A stretch of 64,000 nucleotides of DNA from Steroidobacteraceae bacterium (GCA_027531255.1 JAPZRU010000009.1:95800-159799), one strand, 5' to 3'; counted from the first letter of the stretch, positions 34,258-45,688 are shown. Notes: generated by a model not told the origin, from the sequence alone. Program-made: numbers and translations.

Positions 34258-36225
34258 GTGACCACGATGGAAAAGATCTACCTCGCGATCCTGCTGGCGC
34301 CGCTGTTCGCCTCGATCGTCGCCGGACTGTTCGGCAAGTGGGTGGGGCGCGCCGGCGCCCACACGGTGACGATCCTCGGCGTCGCGGTCTCGTTCGCGCT
34401 GTCCGTCTACGTCTTCAACCACCACGTGCTGCAGGGCCAGCCTGCCTTCGACGGCGCGGTCTACACGTGGCTCGAGACCGACGGCCTGACGCTCGAGATC
34501 GGCTTCCTGGTCGACCAGCTGACGGTGCTGATGATGCTGGTGGTGACTTTCGTGTCGCTGATGGTGCACGTCTACACCATCGGCTACATGCACGACGACG
34601 ACGGCTACCAGCGCTTCTTCTCGTACATCTCGCTGTTCACGTTCTCGATGCTGCTGCTCGTGATGAGCAACAACTTCCTGCAGCTGTTCGTGGGCTGGGA
34701 GCTCGTCGGCCTCGTCTCGTACCTGCTGATCGGCTTCTGGTACAAGCGGCCGACCGCGATCTTCGCCAACATGAAGGCCTTCCTGGTCAACCGGGTCGGC
34801 GACTTCGGCTTCATCCTCGGCATCGCGGGCGTCTACTACTTCACGGATTCGCTGCGCTACTCGGACGCGTTCGCCGCCGCCCCGGCGATCGCGGACGTCT
34901 ACTTCCACCTGTTCAGCACGAACACCACCGAGAACGCGCTGACCATCATCTGCGTGGGCCTGTTCATCGGCGCGATGGGCAAGAGCGCGCAGGTGCCGCT
35001 GCACGTCTGGCTGCCCGACTCGATGGAGGGCCCGACGCCGATCTCCGCGCTGATCCACGCGGCCACCATGGTGACCGCCGGCATCTTCATGGTCGCCCGC
35101 ATGTCGCCGATGTTCGAGTACTCGGAGACGACGCTGACCTTCATCCTGGTGATCGGCGCGACCACCGCGCTGTTCATGGGCTTCCTCGGCCTCGTCAACA
35201 ACGACATCAAGCGGGTGGTGGCGTACTCGACCCTCTCGCAGCTCGGCTACATGACGGTGGCGCTCGGCGCCTCGGCCTACGCCGCGGGCGTCTTCCACCT
35301 GATGACCCACGCCTTCTTCAAGGCGCTGCTGTTCCTCGCGGCCGGCTCGGTGATCATCGCGATGCACCACGAGCAGGACATGCGCCGGATGGGCGGGCTG
35401 CGCAAGTACCTGCCGATCACCTACTGGACCTGCCTGATCGGCGCGCTGGCGCTGATCGGCTTTCCGGGGTTCTCGGGCTTCTTCTCGAAGGACGGCCTGA
35501 TCGAGGCGGTCGCCGAATCCACGATCCCGGGCGCCGGCTACGCGCTGTTCGCGGTCATGGCGGGGGTCTTCGTGACCGCGCTGTACACCTTCCGGATGGT
35601 CTTCATGACCTTCCACGGCAAGGAGCGCATGGACGAGCACACCCGGGAGCACCTGCACGAGAGCCCGTGGGTGGTCACGCTACCGCTGGTGCTGCTCGCG
35701 ATCCCGTCGATCTTCATCGGCTGGTTCACGATCGGGCCGGTGCTGTTCGGCGACTACTTCCGCGACGTGATCTTCGTGCTGCCGCAGCACGACGTACTCG
35801 CGAAGCTCGGCGAGCAGTGGCACGGGCCTGCGGCCTTCGTGCTGCACGGCGTCCAGGCGCCGGTGTTCTGGCTGGCCGCGGCCGGCGTGGCAACCGCCTG
35901 GTTCCTGTACCTGAAGCGTCCCGACATCCCCGACGCGATCCAGGCCAGGACGCGCGGCCTCAACCGGCTGCTCGAGAACAAGTACTACTTCGACTGGTTC
36001 AACGAGAACTACCTCGCGGCGGGCGCACGGGCGTTCGGCCGCATCTTCTGGAAGGGCGGCGACCGCATGCTGATCGACGGCGCGCTCGTCGACGGCTCCG
36101 CGCGGGTGGTCGGCTGGCTGGCCGGCGTGATCCGCCACGTCCAGTCCGGGTACCTCTACCACTACGCCTTCGCGATGATCATCGGCCTGGCGGCGCTGCT
36201 GGCCTACCTGCTGGTGCGGACCTGA
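34258..36225 (+). CDS. nuoL: NADH-quinone oxidoreductase subunit L
   Basis: Antiporter-like proton-pumping subunit at the distal end of the membrane arm, with the long lateral helix. The 655-residue protein contains FVGWELVGLVSYLLIGFW near residue 143 (key Glu), GKSAQVPLHVWLPDSMEGPTP near 240 (key Lys), and HAFFKALLFL near 350. The GTG at 34258 lies 3 bases after nuoK; an ATG three codons in, at 34267, is equally plausible. Confidence 0.96.
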   Translation: MTTMEKIYLAILLAPLFASIVAGLFGKWVGRAGAHTVTILGVAVSFALSVYVFNHHVLQGQPAFDGAVYTWLETDGLTLEIGFLVDQLTVLMMLVVTFVSLMVHVYTIGYMHDDDGYQRFFSYISLFTFSMLLLVMSNNFLQLFVGWELVGLVSYLLIGFWYKRPTAIFANMKAFLVNRVGDFGFILGIAGVYYFTDSLRYSDAFAAAPAIADVYFHLFSTNTTENALTIICVGLFIGAMGKSAQVPLHVWLPDSMEGPTPISALIHAATMVTAGIFMVARMSPMFEYSETTLTFILVIGATTALFMGFLGLVNNDIKRVVAYSTLSQLGYMTVALGASAYAAGVFHLMTHAFFKALLFLAAGSVIIAMHHEQDMRRMGGLRKYLPITYWTCLIGALALIGFPGFSGFFSKDGLIEAVAESTIPGAGYALFAVMAGVFVTALYTFRMVFMTFHGKERMDEHTREHLHESPWVVTLPLVLLAIPSIFIGWFTIGPVLFGDYFRDVIFVLPQHDVLAKLGEQWHGPAAFVLHGVQAPVFWLAAAGVATAWFLYLKRPDIPDAIQARTRGLNRLLENKYYFDWFNENYLAAGARAFGRIFWKGGDRMLIDGALVDGSARVVGWLAGVIRHVQSGYLYHYAFAMIIGLAALLAYLLVRT

Positions 36226-36229
36226 GAAC

Positions 36230-37741
36230 ATGAACAACTGGCCCCTGCTCAGCATCCTGGTCTGGCTGCCGATCGTCGGCGGCATCGCCGTCATGCTGCT
36301 CGGCGACGCGCGGGCGGCGCTCGGCCGCTGGCTCGCGCTCGGCGTGACCGTCCTCGCGTTCGTACTCAGCGTCCCGCTGTACACCGGCTTCGACTCCACC
36401 ACTGCGGCGATGCAGTTCGTCGAGCGGTTGCCGTGGATCCCGGCGCTGAATTCCGACTACCACCTCGGCGTCGACGGCATCTCGCTGCCGCTGATCCTGC
36501 TCACTACTTTCACGACCGTGCTGGTCGTGATCGCCGGCTGGTCGGTGATCGAGAAGCGCCCGAGCCAGTACTTCGCCGCCTTCCTGATCATGGAAGGCCT
36601 GATGGTCGGCGTGTTCGCGGCGCTCGACGCGCTGCTGTTCTACGTGTTCTGGGAGGCGATGCTGATCCCGATGTTCATCATCATCGGGGTCTGGGGCGGC
36701 GTGCGGCGCGTGTACGCGACGATCAAGTTCTTCCTGTACACGTTCCTCGGCAGCGTGTTCATGCTGGTCGCGTTCGTCTACATGTACCTGAAGACGGGCA
36801 CCTACGAGCTGAGCGCCTTCTACCAGCTGCCGCTGACGCTGACCGAGCAGGTGCTGATCTTCCTCGCGTTCTTCGCGGCATTCGCCGTGAAGGTGCCGAT
36901 GTTCCCGGTGCACACCTGGCTGCCGGACGCGCACGTCGAGGCGCCGACGGGCGGCTCCGTGATCCTGGCGGCGATCATGCTGAAGATGGGCGGCTACGGC
37001 TTCCTGCGCTTCAGCCTGCCGATCACGCCGGACGCCTCGCGCGAACTCGACTGGCTCGTGATCGCGCTGTCGCTGGTCGCGGTGGTCTACATCGGCCTGG
37101 TCGCGCTCGTGCAGCAGGACATGAAGAAGCTGATCGCGTACTCGTCGATCGCCCACATGGGGTTCGTGACGCTCGGCTGCTTCCTGGCCTACGACATCTA
37201 CGCCAACACCGGCGCGACCACCGGTGCGGTGCTGGGTCTGCAGGGCGCGATGGTGCAGATGATCAGCCACGGGCTCGTCTCCGGCGCGCTGTTCTTCTGC
37301 ATCGGCGTGCTCTACGACCGGCTGCACACCCGCGAGATCGGCGCGTACGGCGGCGTGATCAACACGATGCCCGTGTTCGGCGCGTTCATGGTGCTGTTCG
37401 CGATGGCGAACGCCGGCCTGCCGGGCACGTCCGGCTTCGTCGGCGAGTTCATGGTCATCGTCGCCGCCTTCAAGGCCAACTTCTGGTACGCGTTCTTCGC
37501 CGCGGTCACGCTGATCCTCGGCGCCGCGTACACGCTGTGGCTGGTGAAGCGCGTGGTGTTCGGCGAGGTGGCGAACGAGGGCGTCGCGGCGCTCAAGGAC
37601 CTGAACCGGCGCGAGTTCCTGGTGCTCGCGATCCTGGCGGTCGGCGTGCTCGCGCTCGGCATCTGGCCGAAGCCGCTGACCGACGTCATGGAGCCGACGC
37701 TGCAGCAGACGCTGACGCTGATGTCGGCGTCGAAGCTCTGA
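36230..37741 (+). CDS. nuoM: NADH-quinone oxidoreductase subunit M
   Basis: Second antiporter-like pumping subunit, 503 residues and about 14 helices. Conserved features are FYVFWEAMLIPMFIIIG near residue 137 (Glu on helix 5), KVPMFPVHTWLPDAHVEAPTGGS split near 223 (Lys on helix 7), and YSSIAHMGFV near 304. It follows nuoL by 4 bases. Confidence 0.97.
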   Translation: MNNWPLLSILVWLPIVGGIAVMLLGDARAALGRWLALGVTVLAFVLSVPLYTGFDSTTAAMQFVERLPWIPALNSDYHLGVDGISLPLILLTTFTTVLVVIAGWSVIEKRPSQYFAAFLIMEGLMVGVFAALDALLFYVFWEAMLIPMFIIIGVWGGVRRVYATIKFFLYTFLGSVFMLVAFVYMYLKTGTYELSAFYQLPLTLTEQVLIFLAFFAAFAVKVPMFPVHTWLPDAHVEAPTGGSVILAAIMLKMGGYGFLRFSLPITPDASRELDWLVIALSLVAVVYIGLVALVQQDMKKLIAYSSIAHMGFVTLGCFLAYDIYANTGATTGAVLGLQGAMVQMISHGLVSGALFFCIGVLYDRLHTREIGAYGGVINTMPVFGAFMVLFAMANAGLPGTSGFVGEFMVIVAAFKANFWYAFFAAVTLILGAAYTLWLVKRVVFGEVANEGVAALKDLNRREFLVLAILAVGVLALGIWPKPLTDVMEPTLQQTLTLMSASKL

Positions 37742-37760
37742 GCGGGCCCGAGGTAGACCG

Positions 37761-39206
37761 ATGAACACGACCCCCGTCGCAGGCGCCGCCGACTTCGCGC
37801 TCGTCGCCCCTGAGATCTTCCTGCTCTGCGCGGCCTGCGCGATCCTGCTGATCGACCTCTGGCTGCCGCAGCGGCTGCGCCAGGTCACCTACCTGCTGAG
37901 CCTCGTCGCGCTGGTCGTCAGCGCCGTGCTGGTGGCCGGCCTGCCGGGCGAACGGATGACCGCCTTCGGCGGCACCTGGATCTCCGATCCAGTCGCGAAG
38001 CTGCTCAAGCTCGTCACCTGCGGCACCGTGGCCGCCGTGTTCCTGTACTCGCGGGACTACCTGCTGGCGCGGGGCCTGTTCCGCGGCGAGTACTTCGTGC
38101 TCGGCCTGTTCGCGACGCTCGGTATCTTCGTGATGGTGTCGTCGGGCAGCCTGCTGACCATGTACATGGGCATCGAGCTGCTGGCGCTGTCGCAGTACGC
38201 CCTGGTCGCGTTCGACCGCGACTCGCCGGTCGCGGCCGAATCCGCGATGAAGTACTTCGTGCTCGGGGCGATCGCGTCGGGTGCGCTGCTGTACGGCATC
38301 TCGATCATCTACGGCGTCACCGGCACCTTCGACCTCGACGAGCTCGCGGCCGGCCTGGACGGCAGCGCCGCCACCAACGTCGGCCTGCTGTTCGGGCTCG
38401 CATTCCTGATGGCCGGCATCGCGTTCAAGTTCGGGGCGGTGCCGTTCCACATGTGGGTGCCGGACGTCTACCACGGCGCACCGACCTCCGTGACGCTGTT
38501 CCTCGGCGCGGCGCCGAAGCTCGCGTACTTCGCGCTCGCGCTGCGGGTGCTCGCCGAGGGCCTGGGCTCCGCGGTGCAGGCCTGGCAGGACATGCTGATC
38601 GTGCTGGCCGTGCTGTCGCTCGTCGTCGGCAACTTGGTCGCGGTCGCGCAGACCAACCTGAAGCGGATGCTCGCGTACTCGACGATCTCGAACGTCGGCT
38701 TCATCCTGCTAGGCATCCTCGCCGGCACGCCGGACGGCTATCGAGCCGCGCTCTTCTACGTCGTCACCTACGTCATCATGGCCGTCGGTTCGTTCGCCAT
38801 GATCGTCGCGCTGTCCCGGCGCGGCTTCGAGGCGGACCGCATCGACGACTTCCGGGGCCTCGCGCAGAAGAGCCCGTGGTTCGCGTGGATGATGCTGTTC
38901 CTGATGGTCAGCACGGCGGGCGTGCCGCCGTTCGTCGGCTTCTTCGCGAAGCTCTACGTGCTGCAGGCGATCGTGGACGTCGGCTTCGTCTGGCTCGCGG
39001 GCGTGGCGGTGCTGTTCTCGGTGGTCGGCGCGTTCTACTACCTTCGCATCGTCAAGGTGATGTTCTTCGACGAGCCGGCGCCGGGGCTCGCGGTGAGCGC
39101 CAGCGGGTCGTTCCGGTTCCTGCTGAGCGTGAACGCACTCGCGGTGCTGGCGCTCGGTCTGTTCAGCGGCGCGCTGCTGGACGCGATCAACCGCGCGCTG
39201 CCCTGA
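37761..39206 (+). CDS. nuoN: NADH-quinone oxidoreductase subunit N
   Basis: Third antiporter-like subunit and last nuo gene, 481 residues. Motifs include YMGIELLALSQYALVAF near residue 134, KFGAVPFHMWVPDVYHGAP near 223, KRMLAYSTISNVGFILLG near 300 and the conserved AGVPPFVGFFAK near 388. A promoter and the initiator tRNA follow within 50 bases. Confidence 0.97.
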   Translation: MNTTPVAGAADFALVAPEIFLLCAACAILLIDLWLPQRLRQVTYLLSLVALVVSAVLVAGLPGERMTAFGGTWISDPVAKLLKLVTCGTVAAVFLYSRDYLLARGLFRGEYFVLGLFATLGIFVMVSSGSLLTMYMGIELLALSQYALVAFDRDSPVAAESAMKYFVLGAIASGALLYGISIIYGVTGTFDLDELAAGLDGSAATNVGLLFGLAFLMAGIAFKFGAVPFHMWVPDVYHGAPTSVTLFLGAAPKLAYFALALRVLAEGLGSAVQAWQDMLIVLAVLSLVVGNLVAVAQTNLKRMLAYSTISNVGFILLGILAGTPDGYRAALFYVVTYVIMAVGSFAMIVALSRRGFEADRIDDFRGLAQKSPWFAWMMLFLMVSTAGVPPFVGFFAKLYVLQAIVDVGFVWLAGVAVLFSVVGAFYYLRIVKVMFFDEPAPGLAVSASGSFRFLLSVNALAVLALGLFSGALLDAINRALP

Positions 39207-39210
39207 GGGC

Positions 39211-39238
39211 TTGAACGACCGCACGAAACGCGTATACT
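39211..39238 (+). promoter_or_regulatory. promoter of the initiator tRNA gene
   Basis: TTGAAC (39211-39216) and TATACT (39233-39238) with a 16-base spacer, followed by GCGCGG. It starts 5 bases after the nuoN stop and ends 15 bases before the tRNA. Confidence 0.75.
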
Positions 39239-39253
39239 GCGCGGCTCACCCGG

Positions 39254-39330
39254 TGCGGGGTGGAGCAGTCTGGCAGCTCGTCGGGCTCATAACCCGAAGG
39301 TCGCAGGTTCAAATCCTGCCCCCGCTACCA
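39254..39330 (+). tRNA. initiator tRNA-fMet (anticodon CAT)
   Basis: A 77-base tRNA whose anticodon arm has the three consecutive G-C pairs of initiators (GGG-CTCATAA-CCC). The acceptor pairs GCGGGG with CCCCGC, and the first position is mismatched as in initiators, but here T1 faces T72 rather than the usual C1-A72. Discriminator A and CCA are encoded. It sits ahead of the rimP-nusA-infB genes, as metY does in E. coli. Confidence 0.95.
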
Positions 39331-39340
39331 ACCTTTCGAC

Positions 39341-39376
39341 CGAAGCCCGGTTCCGGTGACGGCACCGGGCTTCGTC
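39341..39376 (+). terminator. terminator hairpin after tRNA-fMet
   Basis: CGAAGCCCGGT (39341-39351) pairs with ACCGGGCTTCG (39364-39374) around a 12-base loop. The following TCGTTCTT is only moderately T-rich. It is 10 bases past the tRNA and probably ends its transcript, separating it from rimP. Confidence 0.65.
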
Positions 39377-39532
39377 GTTCTTGCGGCCGCTGCCTCCCGA
39401 CGCAGCTCACGACGCGTCCCGGCTCAGGGAATTCCGCGCTCCGCCCGCCCGCTCCGCAGCATTGCACGCGATCCCCGTCGTGCCACGCTGGCCTCGTCGC
39501 GGCCACCGACCGCCACCGACGAGGTGACTCCG

Positions 39533-39715
39533 ATGCCCCTGTTCCATGCCACGACCACCGACGGTGCCGCGCAGATCGACACGCGCGGATTCACGGATGC
39601 GGCGGGCTACTATCGCCCCGACGTCGACCGCTCCGGGGTCTGGGTGTCCGACCAGCCCTGCGCCTCGCAGGCCGGCGGCGGAGCGCCGGTGCTCTATGCG
39701 ATCGAGGCCACTTGA
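39533..39715 (+). CDS. small protein of unknown function, possibly truncated
   Basis: A 60-residue ORF behind GAGGTG at good distance. It opens MPLFHATTTDGAAQI and contains GYYRPDVDRSGVWVSDQP, ending VLYAIEAT. From memory the pattern (F/Y)H.TT...GF.D, then GVW(L/V)S(D)(R/Q)P, then VL..E occurs in short hypothetical proteins of about 90-100 residues, so this copy may lack its C-terminal third. The next gene starts from the opposite strand. No function can be assigned. Confidence 0.45.
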   Translation: MPLFHATTTDGAAQIDTRGFTDAAGYYRPDVDRSGVWVSDQPCASQAGGGAPVLYAIEAT

Positions 39716-39757
39716 AGCGCCGCACCGCGCGGACACATCTGCGCAACGCCGGCCGCG

Positions 39758-40177
39758 TCAGGCGCGGCCGCTGGCGGCGACGTGGCGGATCTCGTCTAGC
39801 AACTCATCGAGGTCGCCCGACTTCGTGACGAAGCCGGCCGCGCCGCGACGCCGGGCTTCCTGCGCCAGTTCCGGGTGCGGGTAGCCGCTGAACACGATGA
39901 CCCGCAGCGCGGGCAACTCCGCCGTCAGCGTCTCGATCACGTCCATTCCCGTGCCGTCGCGCAGTCGCAGGTCGAGCAGCAGCACGTCCGCGTCGGTTTC
40001 GCGCGTGAACTCGACGACTCGGCTCGCGGCGTCGACGCGTCCGACGCAGCGCATGTCGGGTTCGGCGTCGATCACGTGGCTCATCGCGACGCTCAGGTCT
40101 GCGTTGTCGTCGGCGATGACGACGCGGAGCGGCGCGCGCGCGGCGGCCGGCGAGGGCGTGTGGTGGGAGTCTTGCAT
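39758..40177 (-). CDS. stand-alone response regulator receiver protein
   Basis: A 139-residue CheY-like receiver with no output domain. After a short Ala/Pro/His-rich head it shows the acidic pair in VVIADDN (Asp 23-24), the phosphoacceptor Asp 69 in LLLDLRL, Ser 96 in VIVFSG and Lys 118 in FVTKSG, so the phosphorylation site is complete. The start at 40177 keeps the domain and drops an unconserved 41-residue extension. No histidine kinase is adjacent, but a broken receiver-PAS gene lies just beyond its 5' end on the other strand. Partner and output are unknown. Confidence 0.8.
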   Translation of the reverse strand: MQDSHHTPSPAAARAPLRVVIADDNADLSVAMSHVIDAEPDMRCVGRVDAASRVVEFTRETDADVLLLDLRLRDGTGMDVIETLTAELPALRVIVFSGYPHPELAQEARRRGAAGFVTKSGDLDELLDEIRHVAASGRA

Positions 40178-40314
40178 CGCGCGGACGCGTGCCTCGCGCT
40201 GCCGGAGGTTGGACGGATTTTGCACGCGCAGGATCCCAATGCAAACGAGGCGGCTCAGGATTGCAGCACGAAGCGGGAGGGCGTGCGCGTGGCGCGGCAT
40301 CTTCCCGCCGGCAC

Positions 40315-40656
40315 GACGAGAGGTGCTCGCGGCGCTGCCGCGCGTCGACGGCTACATCACCGTCCCCGTGATCGTGATGTCGGGTGATCTCGAGCCCGCC
40401 ACCTGCCGCCGGTTCGTGCGCGCCGGCGCCACCGATGCCGTTGGCGACGACGTGCTCGCCGCCGGCGGACTCGGCGTGGCGGTCGAGAACGCGCGCGAGC
40501 GCCGCGCCCAGCAGCAGGGCGCGGCGCAGGGAGATGCTCGGCTGCTCGCCCGGCGAGTTCGAGCCGTCGGTCGACTCGTTCATCGAGTTCGTGCATCCCG
40601 ACGACCGGGCGCGAGTCGAGGCGGCGGGCGACCAGGTCCACCTGCCGAATCCCCTC
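40315..40656 (+). pseudogene. remnant of a receiver-PAS signalling protein, frameshifted
   Basis: One plus-strand frame reads like the last half of a receiver domain: VPVIVMSGDLEPATCRRF, then RAGATDAVGDDVLAAGGLG, then AVENARERRAQQQ, the usual linker that follows a hybrid receiver. From about 40520 the homology jumps to another frame, REMLGCSPGEFEPSVDSFIE and FVHPDDRARVEAA, a PAS-fold signature. There is no start codon in context, no first half of the receiver, and no kinase or GGDEF domain after the PAS piece. This is a decayed hybrid sensor. The frame switch could also be a sequencing error, but the missing ends favour decay. Confidence 0.6.
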
Positions 40657-40714
40657 CAGCCGGGCCGGCTGACCGCCGCACGGGGCCGGCTGTCCGGTCG
40701 TGGCGCGACGTCGG

Positions 40715-40743
40715 TTGGCTCGCCCGGCGCAAAACCGTATAAT
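40715..40743 (+). promoter_or_regulatory. strong sigma-70 promoter upstream of rimP
   Basis: TTGGCT (40715-40720), a 17-base spacer and a perfect TATAAT (40738-40743). It lies 290 bases ahead of rimP and about 110 bases ahead of the first of two intrinsic terminators. Confidence 0.75.
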
Positions 40744-40749
40744 CCGCGG

Positions 40750-40884
40750 CCCTAGGGGGCAGGTCCTGGCAGGGCCGGCCCGGCGCGGAGCCCGCGGGCG
40801 CTGGCCACTGATCGGCCGCTCGCGCGGAGCCCGGTGCCACCCGCGAGCTGCAGAGCCCCCGGTGCGCTCCCTCGGGGGCTTTTT
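40750..40884 (+). ncRNA. putative attenuated leader RNA or small RNA upstream of rimP
   Basis: A transcript from the TATAAT promoter would begin near 40750 and end at the terminator near 40884, about 135 bases. It is GC-rich, lacks a convincing ORF, and contains a 12-base direct repeat, GCGCGGAGCCCG, at 40783-40794 and 40822-40833. I do not recognise it as SRP, 6S or RNase P RNA. It is either a leader whose read-through feeds rimP-nusA-infB, or a free small RNA. Confidence 0.45.
40854..40884 (+). terminator. intrinsic terminator 1 in the rimP leader
   Basis: AGCCCCCG (40854-40861) pairs with CGGGGGCT (40873-40880) across an 11-base loop, and T residues run from 40880 to 40884. A classic rho-independent terminator placed between the promoter and rimP. 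Confidence 0.85.
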
Positions 40885-40923
40885 CGTTTGGGCCGTCCGG
40901 CTCCGGCCGCGGCGGTCGCGATG

Positions 40924-40944
40924 ATGGGCCTAGGGCCCATTTTT
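40924..40944 (+). terminator. intrinsic terminator 2 in the rimP leader
   Basis: ATGGGCC (40924-40930), loop TAG, GGCCCAT (40934-40940), followed by TTTT to 40944. It is 40 bases after terminator 1 and about 90 bases before rimP. A third, weaker CCGGA-TTT-TCCGG palindrome follows near 40957-40972. Confidence 0.75.
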
Positions 40945-41032
40945 CGTTTCTGGGACCGGATTTTTCCGGGCGAAGGGTTTGCCAGGGCGATCAGGGGCGC
41001 GGCCCGAGGGGCGTGTCCGGGCAGGGCGAGCG

Positions 41033-41566
41033 GTGCGCGAGCAGTTGATCCGTCTGCTGGAGCCGGAGGTCGAGGCGCTGGGCTTCGAACTCGTCGAGCT
41101 CGAGTTCAACGCCCACCGGGGCGGCGGTCTGCTGCGGCTTTACATCGACAAGCCGGCGTCGGCCGTGATGCCGACGGCCTTGCCGGAGCCGAGCGAGTCC
41201 GCGTTCGAGCAGGAGTCGCAGGGTGGCGTGCACGTGGACGACTGCGCGCTCGTCAGCCGGCGCGTGAGCGAGGTGCTCGACGTCGCGGACCCCATCAAGT
41301 CCGCGTACACGCTCGAGGTCTCGTCGCCGGGCTTCGATCGGCCGCTGCGGACGCGAGCGCACTGGGAGCGGTTCGTGGGGCACCGGGTGAGGGTGGAGAC
41401 CGCTCTGCCGCGGGACGGGCGCAAGCGCTGGACCGGCAGGCTGGACGCGGTGAAGGACGACGGAACGGTACTGCTCGACGTCGACGGCAAGGCCGTCGAG
41501 CTCGGGCTGGACGAGATCAGGCACGGGCGACTGGTGCCGGACTTCGATACGGCGGGCGTGCGCTAG
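41033..41566 (+). CDS. rimP: ribosome maturation factor RimP
   Basis: RimP assists 30S subunit assembly. The GTG at 41033 gives 177 residues beginning VREQLIRLLEPEVEALGFEL, with LRLYIDKP near 34, VHVDDCALVSRRVSEVLD near 66 and the family core YTLEVSSPGFDRPLRT near 96. A 22-residue insert (about 42-63) sits between IDKP and GGVHVDD, where most family members run straight through. It heads the conserved rimP-nusA-infB cluster. Confidence 0.93.
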   Translation: MREQLIRLLEPEVEALGFELVELEFNAHRGGGLLRLYIDKPASAVMPTALPEPSESAFEQESQGGVHVDDCALVSRRVSEVLDVADPIKSAYTLEVSSPGFDRPLRTRAHWERFVGHRVRVETALPRDGRKRWTGRLDAVKDDGTVLLDVDGKAVELGLDEIRHGRLVPDFDTAGVR

Positions 41567-41621
41567 CGCACGGGGCTGCGGGCGTGCGTCGCGCACGACG
41601 GCAACGGTTGGGAGCAGGGCG

Positions 41622-43142
41622 ATGGCGAAGACCACACTCAAAGAAATCGTCGACGCGGTCGAGAGCGTCGCGAACGAGAAGAGCATCGACAAGGAGATCA
41701 TCTTCGGCGCGCTGGAGGCCGCGCTCGCGTCCGCGACGCGCAAGCGCCACGGCGAGGAGATCGACGTCCGTGTCGCCATCAACCGCAAGAACGGCGAGTA
41801 CGACGCCTTCCAGCGCTGGAAGGTGTTCGCCGACGACTCCCGCGAGCTCGAGTTCCCGGAGCGCGAGCTGCGCCTCGAGGACGCGCTCGACGTCGACCCG
41901 AACGCCCAGGTCGGCGGCTACGTCGAGGTGCCGATCCCGGCCGAGGCCTTCGGCCGCATCGACGCGCAGACCGCCAAGCAGGTCATCGTGCAGAAGGTCC
42001 GCGAGGCCGAGCGCGCGCAGGTCGTGGACGCCTACCAGGACCGCGTCGGCACGCTGGTCAGCGGCATCGTCAAGCGCGTGGACCGCAACGGCATCTACGT
42101 GGATCTCGGCCAGAACGCCGAGGGCTTCATCCCGCGCGAGAACATGATCCCGCGCGAGCCGATCCGCACCCAGGACCGGGTCAAGGCCTTCCTCAAGGAA
42201 GTGCGCAGCGAGCCGCGCGGTCCGCAGATCTTCCTGAGTCGCACGGCGCCCGAGTTCCTGATCGAGCTGTTCAAGCTCGAGGTGCCCGAGGTCGGCCAGG
42301 GACTCATCCAGATCCTCGCCGCGGCGCGGGATCCCGGCGCGCGCGCGAAGATCGCCGTGCGCAGCCTCGACAACCGCATCGATCCGGTCGGCGCGTGCGT
42401 CGGCATGCGCGGTTCGCGCGTGCAGGCGGTCTCGAACGAGATCGCCGGCGAGCGCGTGGACATCATCCCGTTCGACGACAACGCCGCGCAGTTCGTCATC
42501 AACGCGATGCAGCCGGCCGAGGTCACCTCGATCGTCGTCGACGAGGACTCGCACTCGATGGACATCGCGGTGTCCGAGGAGAAGCTTTCGCAGGCGATCG
42601 GCCGCGGCGGCCAGAACATCCGCCTCGCGTCCGAGCTCACGGGCTGGAAGCTCAACATCATGAGCGAGCAGCAGGCCGAGGCGAAGAGCGAAGCCGAGTC
42701 GCAGGCGCTGCGCGAGCTGTTCATGAAGAGCCTCGACGTCGACGCCGACGTCGCGACGATCCTGGTGCAGGAGGGCTTCTCGACGATCGAGGAGATCGCC
42801 TACGTGCCGACCAACGAGCTGCTCGGCATCGAGGAGTTCGACGAGGAGATCGTCAAGGAGCTCCGCAACCGCGCCCGCGACACGCTGCTGACGCAGGCGA
42901 TCGCGAGCGAGGAGACCGCCGAGGGAGCGCCGGCCGAGGACCTCCTGTCGCTGGACGGCATGGACGAGGACCTCGCGAAGGCGCTCGCCGCGCGCGGCAT
43001 CTGCACCCGCGAGGACCTCGCCGAGCAGTCGCTCGAGGACCTCGACGGGATCGACGGGCTCGACGATGAGCGGGCCGGGAAGCTGATCATGGCGGCACGC
43101 GCGCACTGGTTCGCCGACGCTGCCGAGGGTGCGCGCGCCTGA
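41622..43142 (+). CDS. nusA: transcription termination/antitermination protein NusA
   Basis: NusA modulates RNA polymerase pausing, termination and antitermination. The 506-residue protein has the N-terminal polymerase-binding domain, an S1 domain ([21 protein letters not shown] near residue 145), two KH domains ([17 protein letters not shown] near 255 and [16 protein letters not shown] near 322) and two C-terminal acidic repeats typical of gammaproteobacterial NusA. NusA autoregulates its operon in E. coli, which fits the terminators ahead of rimP. Confidence 0.97.
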   Translation: MAKTTLKEIVDAVESVANEKSIDKEIIFGALEAALASATRKRHGEEIDVRVAINRKNGEYDAFQRWKVFADDSRELEFPERELRLEDALDVDPNAQVGGYVEVPIPAEAFGRIDAQTAKQVIVQKVREAERAQVVDAYQDRVGTLVSGIVKRVDRNGIYVDLGQNAEGFIPRENMIPREPIRTQDRVKAFLKEVRSEPRGPQIFLSRTAPEFLIELFKLEVPEVGQGLIQILAAARDPGARAKIAVRSLDNRIDPVGACVGMRGSRVQAVSNEIAGERVDIIPFDDNAAQFVINAMQPAEVTSIVVDEDSHSMDIAVSEEKLSQAIGRGGQNIRLASELTGWKLNIMSEQQAEAKSEAESQALRELFMKSLDVDADVATILVQEGFSTIEEIAYVPTNELLGIEEFDEEIVKELRNRARDTLLTQAIASEETAEGAPAEDLLSLDGMDEDLAKALAARGICTREDLAEQSLEDLDGIDGLDDERAGKLIMAARAHWFADAAEGARA

Positions 43143-43174
43143 GCGGCGCGGGTCCCGCACCACTGGAGTCACGA

Positions 43175-45688
<2,514 letters not shown>

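Noticed and set aside
39254..39400. Integration of a mobile island at the tRNA-fMet 3' end
   Set aside because: No repeat of the tRNA 3' end is found before rimP and there is no integrase, so an att-site origin for the inserted stretch is not supported.
40750..40884. Possible SRP (4.5S) RNA, because of the GGCAGGTCC segment
   Set aside because: The diagnostic GGAAG/GCAGCC asymmetric loop region and overall fold are absent; kept only as an unassigned leader or small RNA.
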